DNA of 64,000 bases from JACCTI01 sp038237435 (lineage in GTDB: Bacteria; Verrucomicrobiota; Verrucomicrobiia; Chthoniobacterales; UBA10450): assembly GCA_038237435.1 (NCBI GenBank), contig JBBRYT010000004.1, positions 1 to 64,000 of the forward strand, read 5' to 3'. The notes below the pieces were generated by a model. It was not told the DNA's origin. It was given only the letters and a program-made list of their open reading frames with translations, and did no database searches. Positions 44,476 to 52,351 of the stretch are shown piece by piece; the first letter of the stretch is position 1, and every line of letters begins with the position of its first letter. A program made the translations under genes and the position numbers.

Positions 44476-44866
44476 CGCGGCCGAGACGGTGCAGGCAGGT
44501 TTCGATTGCGGAAAGCGCGCTGTGGCGCGCGACGTTTTTGGTCTGATCGGTGAGCTCGGGGCAGGCAAAACTCAATTTGTGAAAGGCTTCGCCGCAGGCA
44601 TCGGCAGTGCCGCGGACGTGACCAGTCCGACCTTCACTTTGATCCACGAATATCTCGATGGTCGCCTACCGCTTTATCATTTCGATTTCTACCGAATCGG
44701 ATCCGCTCCAGAACTCGTGAGGGTGGGTTTTGATGACTACGTCGAGGGTGACGGGGTTTGTATCATCGAATGGGCTGATCGATTTCCTGATTTAATCCCA
44801 GCGCGTTCGACCTGGATTGGGATTGCCTCCAAATCCGAAAACGTGCGTGCGATTGATTGGCGATGA
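44459..44866 (+). CDS. tsaE: tRNA threonylcarbamoyladenosine biosynthesis ATPase TsaE
   Basis: This 135-residue P-loop protein works with TsaB and TsaD to make the t6A modification of ANN-decoding tRNAs. The Walker A is GELGAGKTQFVKG, followed by TSPTFTLIHEYLDGRLPLYHFDFYR and IIEWADRFPD, which are standard for the family. The start is ATG 44459, inside the end of thiL, which gives the usual family length. Its stop overlaps the tsaB start as ATGA. The tsaE and tsaB neighbours support each other's identity. Confidence 0.94.
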   Translation: MIISHSAAETVQAGFDCGKRAVARDVFGLIGELGAGKTQFVKGFAAGIGSAADVTSPTFTLIHEYLDGRLPLYHFDFYRIGSAPELVRVGFDDYVEGDGVCIIEWADRFPDLIPARSTWIGIASKSENVRAIDWR

Positions 44867-45468
44867 AAATTCTCGCGCTGGAATTATCGAGCGGACAGGG
44901 GAGCATCGCGCTGCGGGAAGATGGCCGTGAAATTTTCGCAGAAGAATTTGCGAATGATCGCAAACATTCCGGCTCATTTTTCGAGAGCTTGCAGCGTTGT
45001 CGCGAGCAGTTCGGTAATCCAGAAAGAATCGTGGTGGGTCTTGGTCCCGGTTCCTACGCGGGGACCCGCATCGCGATCGCAAGTGCGATCGGATTGCAGG
45101 CAGCGGCCAAGGCGGAACTGATCGGCGTGCCATCCTTTTGCGCCATGGCAACGAGTGCGGAAAAGTATTCTGTGATGGGCGACGCGCGTCGGCAATCGTT
45201 TTGGATCGCACAGGTGCAGGCGCGACGATGTATCAACGAGCCCGCTCTCTGCACCCGCGATGAGCTCGCGGAACGACTCTCACTTCTTTCCGAGCCGATT
45301 TTTTCCGCGGAGGCGCTGACGGCATTTCCGAAAATTGCGATCGCCTATCCAACCGCGCGAATTTTAGCGGTGATCGCAGAATCGTCGGAAAATATTTTAC
45401 GCGCCCCGCTGGAGCCGCTTTACTTACGCGAGCCGCACATCACCCAACCGAATACCGCACGCGAATGA
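44863..45468 (+). CDS. tsaB: tRNA threonylcarbamoyladenosine biosynthesis protein TsaB
   Basis: This 201-residue protein is the scaffold partner of TsaD in t6A synthesis. It opens with ILALELSSGQGSIALRED and has VVGLGPGSYAGTRIAIASAIG, the conserved region of the TsaB ASKHA fold, and ends PLYLREPHITQPN. It is slightly shorter than the E. coli protein. It overlaps tsaE and alr by ATGA junctions, so the four genes thiL, tsaE, tsaB and alr form one tight operon. Confidence 0.92.
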   Translation: MKILALELSSGQGSIALREDGREIFAEEFANDRKHSGSFFESLQRCREQFGNPERIVVGLGPGSYAGTRIAIASAIGLQAAAKAELIGVPSFCAMATSAEKYSVMGDARRQSFWIAQVQARRCINEPALCTRDELAERLSLLSEPIFSAEALTAFPKIAIAYPTARILAVIAESSENILRAPLEPLYLREPHITQPNTARE

Positions 45469-46550
45469 TTCATCGCTGCTGGGCGGAAATAGATTTGGCC
45501 GCGTTGCGCCATAACGCCGCTGTTGCCCGCCGGCGCGCAGGCGAAGGAGTCGAACTCCTCGCGGTGATCAAAGCGAACGGTTATGGACACGGGCTGGCTG
45601 CAGTCGCGAAAGCCCTGACGAATGATGCGCAGTTGTTCGGAGTGGCGAACCTCGAGGAGGCAATAGAGACGCGAGTCGTGGCTGCGAAACCGGTGCTCAT
45701 TCTTGGGCCCGCCTTGCCGTCGGAAAGAAAAGAAATTGTCGAACGCCAGTTCATTCCTTCGGTCTCAAGCTTCGAGGAAGCGCGACAGTTTAATGAAGTT
45801 GGTGCGGTCGCGATCAATTTCAAAATCGACACTGGCATGGGGCGAATGGGCACGCGGGAAACGGAGGCTCTTGTTCAACTGCAGCAGATGGCAGCGCTAA
45901 AAAAAATTTCACTCCACAGTATTTCCACCCATCTTCCATCAGGGGACGAAGATGTTGTTTTCACGAAGGAGCAACTGGCGCGTTTTCATGCACTCGTTAG
46001 GCAAATTCGACAGACGATTCCCGGTTCCTACAAGATTCACGCTTCGCCCAGCGCCGGAATTCTCGGTTACGATACCGGTGCGTTCGATATTGTTCGCGCG
46101 GGTCTCATGCTTTATGGCGCTTCGCCTGCCACCCAGTTTCAGAATGATCTGCGGCCAGCGCTTGCGCTAAAATCGCGTGTGGTCTTGCGGCGCGATCTTC
46201 CGACCGGGAGTTCGATTAGTTATGGACGCACTTTCATCACCCGACACCCGACGCGCGTTGCGACCTTGAGCATTGGTTACGCGGATGGTTATCCGCGGGC
46301 GGTCTCGAATCGCGAGGCGGTGGTGCTCATTCACGGGCGACGATGCGCCGTGCTCGGGCGCATCACGATGGATCTCATGATGGTCGATGTGACCGATGTT
46401 GCGGGGGTGGAAATCGGTGATGAAGCAGCTCTGATCGGCAAACAAGGCGATGAAGAAATTACTGCGCGCGAAGTTGCGGAACGCGCCTCGACTATCGCAT
46501 GGGAAATTTTCAGCGGCATTGGCAGCCGCGTAACGCGGGTGTATCTCTGA
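45465..46550 (+). CDS. alr: Alanine racemase
   Basis: This 361-residue PLP enzyme interconverts L- and D-alanine for peptidoglycan. The cofactor lysine is K36 in AVIKANGYGHG, and the opposing catalytic tyrosine is Y253 in ISYGRTFI. Other family segments are KIDTGMGRMGTRE, RAGLMLYGASP, LSIGYADGYPR and GRITMDLMMVDVTD. The length is normal. It starts within the tsaB stop (ATGA). An exact decamer (45993-46002) encodes LVRQ. Confidence 0.95.
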   Translation: MIHRCWAEIDLAALRHNAAVARRRAGEGVELLAVIKANGYGHGLAAVAKALTNDAQLFGVANLEEAIETRVVAAKPVLILGPALPSERKEIVERQFIPSVSSFEEARQFNEVGAVAINFKIDTGMGRMGTRETEALVQLQQMAALKKISLHSISTHLPSGDEDVVFTKEQLARFHALVRQIRQTIPGSYKIHASPSAGILGYDTGAFDIVRAGLMLYGASPATQFQNDLRPALALKSRVVLRRDLPTGSSISYGRTFITRHPTRVATLSIGYADGYPRAVSNREAVVLIHGRRCAVLGRITMDLMMVDVTDVAGVEIGDEAALIGKQGDEEITAREVAERASTIAWEIFSGIGSRVTRVYL

Positions 46551-46555
46551 AACGG

Positions 46556-46918
46556 ATGTTCCAGATCATCTTTAACGAGTTGAGCGCGGCCGAAATGTCA
46601 GCCTTACCGAAGACGCTCCAGCTTGAGCTGCTGGCGGAGTTTCAGATTCTGCCGGAGGATTTGGATAATCTCGACAAGAGTAAATTTGGCGTGATCGAGC
46701 GCGATGGAAAAAAACTACATCGCTACCGCGCGAAAGATTACCGCATCTATTTCGAACGACGGCCGGAAGGCGTCACCGTGCATCGCGTTTTGCACAAGAA
46801 CACGTTTCGCGATTTTCTTTTCCGCAGCAAACTGCCGGTGGCGGAAGACGATCAACTCGGCCGGACGCGCGAGTTCTGGAGATTGATCGAGCAGGGCGAG
46901 CGCACGCGGAAGGCCTAG
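46556..46918 (+). CDS. RelE/ParE-like protein without an obvious antitoxin
   Basis: This 120-residue protein resembles the RelE toxin fold: FGVIERDGKKLHRYRAKDYRIYFER followed by VHRVLHKNTFRDFLF. RelE toxins cut mRNA on the ribosome. The C-terminal extension (DDQLGRTREFWRLIEQGERT) and N-terminal part are longer than in a minimal RelE. No small antitoxin gene lies on either side; the neighbours are alr, 5 bases upstream, and the convergent rpsR. It may therefore be a domesticated housekeeping relative. The stop codon is followed after two bases by an exact decamer copy. Confidence 0.7.
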   Translation: MFQIIFNELSAAEMSALPKTLQLELLAEFQILPEDLDNLDKSKFGVIERDGKKLHRYRAKDYRIYFERRPEGVTVHRVLHKNTFRDFLFRSKLPVAEDDQLGRTREFWRLIEQGERTRKA

Positions 46919-46942
46919 CACTCGTTAGGCAAAAAATCGCCG

Positions 46943-47182
46943 CTACTTCATCAAAAGCACCGAACGGCTGCGCTTGATCTCGCGCGTGATCTTGCGGTGC
47001 ATGTGCGCCGGCATGCCGGTGACACGACGCGGCAAAATCTTTCCACTTTCGGTGACGAATTTTTTCAGCAAATCGGGATTCTTGTAATCGATCGCTTCGG
47101 TCGCGATGTCGATGCGACGCCGCGGCATGGTGCGATTGGCGCGACGGAAAGCGGAACGACGTTTGGCGGTTTTGGGTTGCAT
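46943..47182 (-). CDS. rpsR: 30S ribosomal protein S18
   Basis: This 79-residue protein is recognisable as S18, which binds the platform of the small ribosomal subunit next to S6. The core is IDYKNPDLLKKFVTESGKILPRRVTG followed by the basic MHRKITREIKRSRSVLLM end. The N-terminus is arginine-rich. It lies directly after rpmG on the same strand with a 6-base gap. S6 and single-strand binding protein genes, its usual neighbours, are not here. Confidence 0.95.
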   Translation of the reverse strand: MQPKTAKRRSAFRRANRTMPRRRIDIATEAIDYKNPDLLKKFVTESGKILPRRVTGMPAHMHRKITREIKRSRSVLLMK

Positions 47183-47188
47183 GATGGT

Positions 47189-47362
47189 CTAACGAGTCTC
47201 GCGATGCAGAGTATGCCGCTTCAAAAACGGATTGTATTTCTTTTTTTCCAGACGATTCGGCGTTTGCGGGCTTTTTTTGTTGCGCGTGCTCATGTAACGC
47301 GAGGCCGGTTTACCTTCCGCCTTCGCTTCGGTGCATTCCAGCGTGATGATTTCCTGCGCCAT
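47189..47362 (-). CDS. rpmG: 50S ribosomal protein L33
   Basis: This 57-residue frame (ATG at 47362) translates as MAQEIITLECTEAKAEGKPA, continuing SRYMSTRNKKSPQTPNRLEK and ending YNPFLKRHTLHRETR. YMSTRNK, RLEKKKYNPFLKRH and the end are the L33 family signature. It has one cysteine only, so it is the zinc-free form. It sits between the DksA-like gene and rpsR, both within a few bases, suggesting one transcript. Its TAG stop lies in a one-mismatch copy of the decamer. Confidence 0.95.
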   Translation of the reverse strand: MAQEIITLECTEAKAEGKPASRYMSTRNKKSPQTPNRLEKKKYNPFLKRHTLHRETR

Positions 47363-47364
47363 GA

Positions 47365-48066
47365 CTATTCCTTGTTGCTGTCTTCGTCCTTCTTCTCGGC
47401 TTCTTCTTCGCCCTCGCCGCCTTCATCATCCGTCAGGCCAAAGAGGGAAGTGACCGATTGGCGAACGCGGGAAGCTTTGTTCTGCTTCTCCAGCTGCGAC
47501 TGACATTCGACCGTGAAACGCGCAAACGGAATCGCTTCCAAACGCGCGTGAGAAATTGGTTTGCCCGACATTTCGCACGTGCCGTAAGTGCCGAGATCGA
47601 TACGCTTCAAAGCCTGGTCGATTTCGTAAAGCGCGTCCTGTTCCTGCGAAAGCAAACTCAAAGCAAAGTCGCGATCGTAAGCATCGCTGCCCGCATCGGC
47701 TTGGTGCATTCCAAAGGCGGAGGCTTCGCTGCCTTCCGCGCGGGCGCGCAAAGTATCCTGCGCCACACCGGCCATGGAATCGACCATGGCGTCACGCAAC
47801 TGCAAAAGTTTTTCTCTCTGGCCACGCACAAAGGGATCGAGTTTGCGACCCTTATGATTGACGCCGAGGATCGCCTGCGTCGTAGTAACGTTACGACTGC
47901 GCGCGCCATTGGAACCGCGCACTGCTTTCGGAGTGGAGCTCTTCTTAGCGGTCGCTTTCTTTGCCGGCGCCGGCTTTTTCTGGGCAGCAGGTTTCGCGAC
48001 AGAACGCTTCGCTGCCTTCTTTTTGGTCGCTTTAACAGGTGCCTTCTTTTTCTTCGAACTGGCCAT
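47365..48066 (-). CDS. DksA/TraR-family protein with histone-H1-like N-terminal tail
   Basis: This 233-residue protein has a lysine/alanine/proline-rich tail (residues about 1-55, with KATKKKAAKRS and KKPAPAKKATAKKSS) like bacterial H1-type nucleoid proteins. Then follows a DksA-like coiled coil (about 80-160: REKLLQLRDAMVDSMAGVAQ, DFALSLLSQEQDALYEIDQA) and the end domain GTYGTCEMSGKPISHARLEA. DksA binds the secondary channel of RNA polymerase. Only two of the four zinc cysteines of classical DksA remain (C in TCEMS and C in VECQ). The tail suggests DNA contact. The acidic C-terminus is EGEEEAEKKDED. It is 2 bases upstream of rpmG. I chose the start at 48066 over 48087. Confidence 0.85.
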   Translation of the reverse strand: MASSKKKKAPVKATKKKAAKRSVAKPAAQKKPAPAKKATAKKSSTPKAVRGSNGARSRNVTTTQAILGVNHKGRKLDPFVRGQREKLLQLRDAMVDSMAGVAQDTLRARAEGSEASAFGMHQADAGSDAYDRDFALSLLSQEQDALYEIDQALKRIDLGTYGTCEMSGKPISHARLEAIPFARFTVECQSQLEKQNKASRVRQSVTSLFGLTDDEGGEGEEEAEKKDEDSNKE

Positions 48067-48192
48067 ATTTAGAGTGAAAGGCGCCATACCGGGCGCCGAG
48101 CGGAGGCATACTTAAGGGCAGAGACCCTAGTCGCGCAAGAGGGAAGATTTCCCCGCAAAAAACGGGATGGAAGTCGGCTGGGGACGAAGGCT

Positions 48193-48987
48193 TTACGAAC
48201 TGGCGCTGGAATAACGCCGGAGCGCAAATTGCCAGAAAATTCCCGAGAGAAAAAGCGCGACCCCGCCGGCAATCACTAATTGCACAACCAATGCTGCGGG
48301 ATGATCGAGCGGCTTAATCAACAGCCGCGCTGGAATATTGGCGACGATAATGACTGGAATTATCCAGCCGAAAATGAAGCGGAAGATCTTCGGAAAAATC
48401 ACATCGGGATAGCGCGCGATCTGAAGAAAATTGAAGTAGCCGTAGACCAGACCCTGCGCCCGCACGATCCAAAAACTGATCGCGGCCAGCGTGAGCATGA
48501 TCGAGTAATGAATCGCCACGCCGAAGGCAAGCGCGATGAGGTAGAGCAAAACAAACCCGAACGAGGGGACGATGTGCAATTGCGTCAGCGAAAAAATAAC
48601 AACGACCGCGCCGATGGTTGCGTTGACGATGCTGTCGAGCCCGAATTGTTTCGTCGAAACCGCGAACTGGCTGTGGACCGGCAGGACGAGGAGCTGGTCC
48701 AGTCTTCCGGTGCGGACCAATTCGGGAATGTTGGAAATATTCACGAAGAAAAATGCCTGGAACAATTGCGCGATGATTTGATGTGTCCCGACCAGGAGCA
48801 CCACTTCCCATTTCGTCCAATCGACGATTTGGTTCACTTGCCCGAAGATGATATCGAAAAATATGATCTGGCCGCAGAACCACAACACCTCGACCAGCAT
48901 CCAAAGAACGAAATTGGCCTTGAAGCTCATCTCGCGAATGAGCGAGTTGCGCAGCATGATGGAATAAATTTCGATATAACGCCGCAT
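48193..48987 (-). CDS. ABC-2 type transporter permease
   Basis: This 264-residue membrane protein has 6 hydrophobic segments and the pattern of the COG3694-type ABC-2 export permeases: YSIMLRNSLIREMSFKANFV at the start, SNIPELVRTGRLDQLLVLPV in the middle, and IFPKIFRFIFGWIIPVIIVA. Such permeases normally work with a second permease and an ATPase from the same operon. Neither is adjacent in this window, so the partners must lie elsewhere or be lost. The region between it and the DksA-like gene (48067-48192) holds a short hairpin (GGCGCC/GGCGCC near 48077-48094) and no gene. Confidence 0.85.
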   Translation of the reverse strand: MRRYIEIYSIMLRNSLIREMSFKANFVLWMLVEVLWFCGQIIFFDIIFGQVNQIVDWTKWEVVLLVGTHQIIAQLFQAFFFVNISNIPELVRTGRLDQLLVLPVHSQFAVSTKQFGLDSIVNATIGAVVVIFSLTQLHIVPSFGFVLLYLIALAFGVAIHYSIMLTLAAISFWIVRAQGLVYGYFNFLQIARYPDVIFPKIFRFIFGWIIPVIIVANIPARLLIKPLDHPAALVVQLVIAGGVALFLSGIFWQFALRRYSSASS

Positions 48988-49009
48988 GCTCTTCGCTTGT
49001 CTTAAGTAT

Positions 49010-49114
49010 ATGCGTGGAATCGTCGAAGCGACAAAACCAGCCGCCGCAATCTTTTCATTGCGGTCGCGTAAAGCGGCGCAGCTCGATCCGATCGATGCGC
49101 TGCGCTATGGGTGA
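49010..49114 (+). pseudogene. C-terminal remnant of a MacB/FtsX-type ABC permease
   Basis: A 34-codon frame ends SLRSRKAAQLDPIDALRYG-stop. The string AAxLDPI(D/E)ALRYE is the hallmark C-terminus of MacB-type and lipoprotein-release permeases, which are normally 400 residues or more. Nothing upstream in this frame continues the protein: the preceding ABC-2 gene is on the other strand. It is therefore a gene tail left by deletion or rearrangement. The ATG at 49010 may be fortuitous. Confidence 0.7.
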
Positions 49115-49117
49115 GGC

Positions 49118-49534
49118 ATGGCTGAATTGAATCGCTTTCAAAAGCTGGTCGCCGAAGCGAAAAAGCACATCGTCGAAATTTCGCCTAACGAGACCAGAGA
49201 ACAACTCGACCGCGCTGCCGCCATCGTCATCGACGTGCGGGAAGAAAGCGATTGGCGCGAGGGACACATCAAAGGTGCCAGACATTTAAGCCGCGGCATC
49301 ATCGAACTCGAAATCGAAGACGAAATTCCCGAGCTCGAGCAGACGATCATTTGCTATTGCGGCGGCGGTAGTCGGGCCTCGCTCGTGACCGAAAGCCTGC
49401 AAAAGATGGGTTACAAAAATGTGCGCTCCATTCGTGGAGGCTTGCGGGCTTGGAAAGAAGCGGGTCTACCAACCGAGAAGACTTCGGTATCGGCGACCGA
49501 TCAATCAGCGGCGCCTATTTCCGTCACGCGATAG
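49118..49534 (+). CDS. Rhodanese-like sulfurtransferase
   Basis: This 138-residue single-domain rhodanese has the CH2A-type segment VIDVREESDWREGHIKGARHL and active cysteine C81 in YCGGGSRASL, then NVRSIRGGLRAWKEAGLP. It would move sulfane sulfur to a thiol acceptor. The loop YCGGGSR instead of the common CRSGxRS is a known variant. The ATG at 49118 follows the MacB remnant by 3 bases. It is the only intact gene in a cluster of gene fragments. An exact decamer (49183-49192) encodes SPNE near residue 23. Confidence 0.87.
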   Translation: MAELNRFQKLVAEAKKHIVEISPNETREQLDRAAAIVIDVREESDWREGHIKGARHLSRGIIELEIEDEIPELEQTIICYCGGGSRASLVTESLQKMGYKNVRSIRGGLRAWKEAGLPTEKTSVSATDQSAAPISVTR

Positions 49535-49559
49535 AAGCGTTTCCCAGCGCTGAGGGCAT

Positions 49560-49748
49560 CTGAGTCCGTCACGGTCACTCTTGAATGAAAAGCTGATCGA
49601 CGAGGTGGGTTTCAATATTCACCCTGTCCTACTCGGCTCCGGCATTCCGCTCTTTTACGAAATGAAACGGCAATTAAACCTTGAGCTACGCGATTGCCAG
49701 CGCTTCAAGAACGGCTGCGTCTTTGTTTTATACCGAGTCAAATACTAG
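49560..49748 (+). pseudogene. 3' remnant of a RibD-C (dihydrofolate-reductase-like) gene
   Basis: An open frame of 62 codons encodes NEKLIDEVGFNIHPVLLGSG, then IPLFYEMKRQLNLEL and ends QRFKNGCVFVLYRVKY. This is the C-terminal third of the dihydrofolate reductase/RibD-C family, where LIDE...HPVLLGSGxPLF and the final FxxGCVxLxYR are strongly conserved. Full proteins have about 180 residues. An in-frame stop at 49551 and the lack of the N-terminal NADPH-binding part show that only the tail remains. It does not correspond to a functional gene. Confidence 0.75.
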
Positions 49749-49759
49749 GAGCCTGTCTC

Positions 49760-50242
49760 TTAGGGATTAGTAATATTCAGCCAGGGATTGGTTGAGAATG
49801 CCGCATAACCAATGGGGCCAAAGTCGTTGTTTGAGCCCGAAGAGTAAGGAAGAGGATTGGAAGTATTAACGTTTCGAGTAACGACGTTGAAGGGAGTCAG
49901 TACCCGGATCCCAGTGTCATGGTTATTGCTCACGGTGTTAGCGCCGACGAAAGTAGAACCTCCGGCGACGTAGATACCAGCATCAGTGCTCGTGCCGCCG
50001 CTAGCGGTGCCGTTGCTGCGGCAATGGTTTTGCACAAGTTCGCAATCGCTCCCCGCTCTGATTCCGTTGAAGCTGTTGGAACGCACGGTGCAATTCTTGA
50101 CCGTAGAACCGTCGGCTACGAGTATGCCGTTCAGCGTATTGTTGTAGGTAACGCAGTCGTTCGCAATGCTCCCTTGGCCGAGCGCAATTCCATCGCCGCT
50201 GCGGGAAGTTCGATCGGCAGAATTTTCCTTGTCGGGTAATCT
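49760..50242 (-). pseudogene. C-terminal fragment of a parallel beta-helix protein
   Basis: A reverse-strand frame open from 50242 to 49760 (160 codons) encodes short glycine/asparagine-rich turns: GDGIALGQGSIANDCV, NGILVADGSTVKNC, NGIRAGSDCELVQNH, AGIYVAGGSTFVGANTVSNN and TGIRVLTPFNVVTRN. The period of about 22-25 residues matches right-handed beta-helix (NosD- or pectate-lyase-like) proteins. The frame starts directly after a stop with no good start codon or signal peptide, although an internal ATG exists at 50086. It is most likely the 3' end of a larger surface protein gene that lost its 5' part. Confidence 0.65.
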
Positions 50243-50328
50243 CTATACCGGTTTTGCGGAGACGGGTTTAGTCGGCGGGGGGTGGTAAACATGCCCAGGC
50301 GGGCCCGCGGCTTGCTTAATGGAAGGAA

Positions 50329-51342
50329 ATGTCCCGGCGTTTCACTTTCTCCTATCTCGCGATTTCACTCGTCGCGGCCAGTTTTCCCTGTGCGCTAGCC
50401 ACGCAGGACATTAACTCGGCTACAACGAGTTCCATCTCCGGCACATCTTCTACGGCGGAGGGTTACACTTACGAAAACAGTAGCCGCATTCTGAACGGTT
50501 TTTCTACCGCCACCTCTGACTACGCCGTCGCCTCACTCGCCAATAACGTTTTCGTTCGCCGTAATAACGCGGTCGCGAACCAGTCTTCGGTTTGGTACAC
50601 AAGCAGCGGCACTGGGACAAATCTTTCCGGCAATCACGAAGACAACTACGGCAACATGCTGCTAAGTGATAACGTTTTCTCCGGCAGCGACAATACCTTC
50701 GCCAACGTCGGCACGGGCGGGCAGTTCGGTAACATCGAGCGAGTCGATTTTACGTGGAATTCTGCCATTACCGTGAGCAACTCGCTCGCCTTCGCCGTCT
50801 TCGAACGCGGCGCCGTTGGAGTGCATGATGGTTTCGGTATTGCTGCTATCACCGCGGTTGATGGCGCTGGAAATCCGATCGCCTTTGGCATGCTCCTCAA
50901 AGTCGCGAGCGGCTGGGGCGGCGCGACTAACGCATTTGGCGACATGGATTACCGGCTCTTTCGCTACAGTAACGGCGATGACATTACTGCTACCACGGAT
51001 AGCACGGGCATTGGCACCCAGGGTATCGGCGGCATAGTTATTACTGCGGCCGATCTCGGGTTGGTTAATGGCACCACAGTCTATGGCTACGCGCTTACGG
51101 GTTACGATGTGACCGCCAGCACCTCAGCCGAGATTCTCGATTACCTAAACAGCACCTTCTATCCGACTACGACCGACGGAAACACAGGCGGCGGTGGAAT
51201 CGATCTCGCGGCTTTCAACGGTATTGAGTTTGCGGTCGTGCCCGAGCCAACGGCAATCCCTGCTATCTTGTTAGTCGGATCTATCTTCGCCGGCTATAAC
51301 TACCTGCGCGCGCGCCGCTCCCACTCTAAGTTAGCCTCTTAG
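50329..51342 (+). CDS. PEP-CTERM exported protein
   Basis: This 337-residue protein has a signal peptide (hydrophobic part residues about 8-24, ending CALATQ) and a threonine/serine/asparagine-rich middle domain with NNVFVRRNNAV, GGQFGNIERVDFTW and AFAVFERGAVGVHDGFGIAA. The C-terminus has VVPEP (P305), a hydrophobic stretch (AILLVGSIFAGYNYL) and a basic tail RARRSHSKLAS, which is the PEP-CTERM sorting signal. The tail is longer than usual. The exosortase at 3344 is a plausible processing enzyme. The function of the middle domain is unknown. Confidence 0.85.
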   Translation: MSRRFTFSYLAISLVAASFPCALATQDINSATTSSISGTSSTAEGYTYENSSRILNGFSTATSDYAVASLANNVFVRRNNAVANQSSVWYTSSGTGTNLSGNHEDNYGNMLLSDNVFSGSDNTFANVGTGGQFGNIERVDFTWNSAITVSNSLAFAVFERGAVGVHDGFGIAAITAVDGAGNPIAFGMLLKVASGWGGATNAFGDMDYRLFRYSNGDDITATTDSTGIGTQGIGGIVITAADLGLVNGTTVYGYALTGYDVTASTSAEILDYLNSTFYPTTTDGNTGGGGIDLAAFNGIEFAVVPEPTAIPAILLVGSIFAGYNYLRARRSHSKLAS

Positions 51343-51364
51343 TTAGTAGCTAACGAGTTCGAGG

Positions 51365-51835
51365 TTACGGTGCCTTTTCCTCCTTCGGCACAACCGTCGC
51401 CTGCCAGTTAACCACCTGCCACTTCCCGTCGCGTTTTAGGAAAGTGCCCGAATTGAGATAATTCTTAATCTCTTTCTTGCCGTCCTTTTCCGTCGTGCCG
51501 ACAAGAAGAAAGGCCACAATGGCGGTATCACCGTATTGTTGAATGCGAATATCTTCCGCGGTGAACACAGTCGGTGCCTCCTTCGACTTTTCCGGCGATT
51601 CCGCGCGAACGTCTTTCATGATCTCGGCTTTGTCGCGGCGCTTCCCGCTTGAGCCGGTGTAGATAACATCGTCCGCCCAAAATCGGTCGTGCATGGCCGC
51701 ATCGTTCTTGCTCGCGCCGGCTAGAAAATCTTTCAGGAGCTTGGTTAACTCAGCGCCATCGGGCGCGGGTGTTTGTGCGTTAACCGCGCACGCAACGAGC
51801 AAAATAAAAATCGCAGAAAAATAGATTCGTTTCAT
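51365..51835 (-). CDS. Exported NTF2-like protein (DUF4440/SnoaL-like)
   Basis: This 156-residue protein has a signal peptide (MKRIYFSAIFILLVACAVNA) and an NTF2-like domain: LTKLLKDFLAGASKNDAAMH, FWADDVIYTGSSGKRRDKAE, GDTAIVAFLLVGTTEKDGKK and GTFLKRDGKWQVVNWQATVV. It is related in shape to the protein at 18753 but clearly different in sequence. The start at 51835 gives the signal peptide. It ends 22 bases from the convergent PEP-CTERM gene. No specific role can be given. Confidence 0.8.
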   Translation of the reverse strand: MKRIYFSAIFILLVACAVNAQTPAPDGAELTKLLKDFLAGASKNDAAMHDRFWADDVIYTGSSGKRRDKAEIMKDVRAESPEKSKEAPTVFTAEDIRIQQYGDTAIVAFLLVGTTEKDGKKEIKNYLNSGTFLKRDGKWQVVNWQATVVPKEEKAP

Positions 51836-51845
51836 AGCTGTTTGG

Positions 51846-52247
51846 TTAGTTGGACTTCGCATCCTTCACCTCATAAGTCGTAATTTCCAGTCGGATGCCG
51901 TCAGGATCCGAAAAATAAATTGAGTGCGAAATCGTGTGGTCGGAAAATTCAAAATTAATCGCGCGCGATTTGAGGTCGTGTTGTGTCTTGAGAAATTCTG
52001 CGTGGCTGGCGCGAAAAGCAAAATGTGTCATCCCGAGGTGATCCGATTTACTACCGACCAACGGCGCGCCCTCGTGAGCCTGAAAAAGCGCGATGCCTGT
52101 CGTGCCTTTCGCGAGAAAAATCGGGCGGCCATTCCAAACATCATCATTTTTACGCTCGAATCCAAGGACCTCGACATACCACCGTGCCGAGCGCTCGGTA
52201 TCGGAGACCGCGAGCGCGATATGGTCGATCCCTTCGAGTTGCAACAT
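51846..52247 (-). CDS. VOC family (glyoxalase/dioxygenase fold) protein
   Basis: This 133-residue protein has the two beta-alpha-beta modules of the vicinal oxygen chelate fold: GIDHIALAVSDTERSARWYVEVLGF at the start, and HLGMTHFAFRASHAEFLKTQ with the end IYFSDPDGIRLEITTYE. Metal ligands would be H9, H74 or H79 and the glutamate in RLEI. Family members are glyoxalases, dioxygenases and antibiotic-resistance proteins; which applies here is unknown. Its stop is 10 bases upstream of the DUF4440 start, so the two are probably co-transcribed. Confidence 0.85.
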   Translation of the reverse strand: MLQLEGIDHIALAVSDTERSARWYVEVLGFERKNDDVWNGRPIFLAKGTTGIALFQAHEGAPLVGSKSDHLGMTHFAFRASHAEFLKTQHDLKSRAINFEFSDHTISHSIYFSDPDGIRLEITTYEVKDAKSN

Positions 52248-52351
52248 CAGCCGCCATGCTGGCAAAGCGGGCGGCGTCGGACAAGCGCGCGGTCGCGGCT
52301 TTCCAGTTTGCAGTTGCGAAATGGCAGCGACTGGCTTGCGTAACGGACTCT

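Noticed and set aside
49919..50239. A plus-strand frame of 106 codons opposite the beta-helix fragment
   Set aside because: The reverse strand shows clear beta-helix turns; the plus-strand product has no recognisable features.
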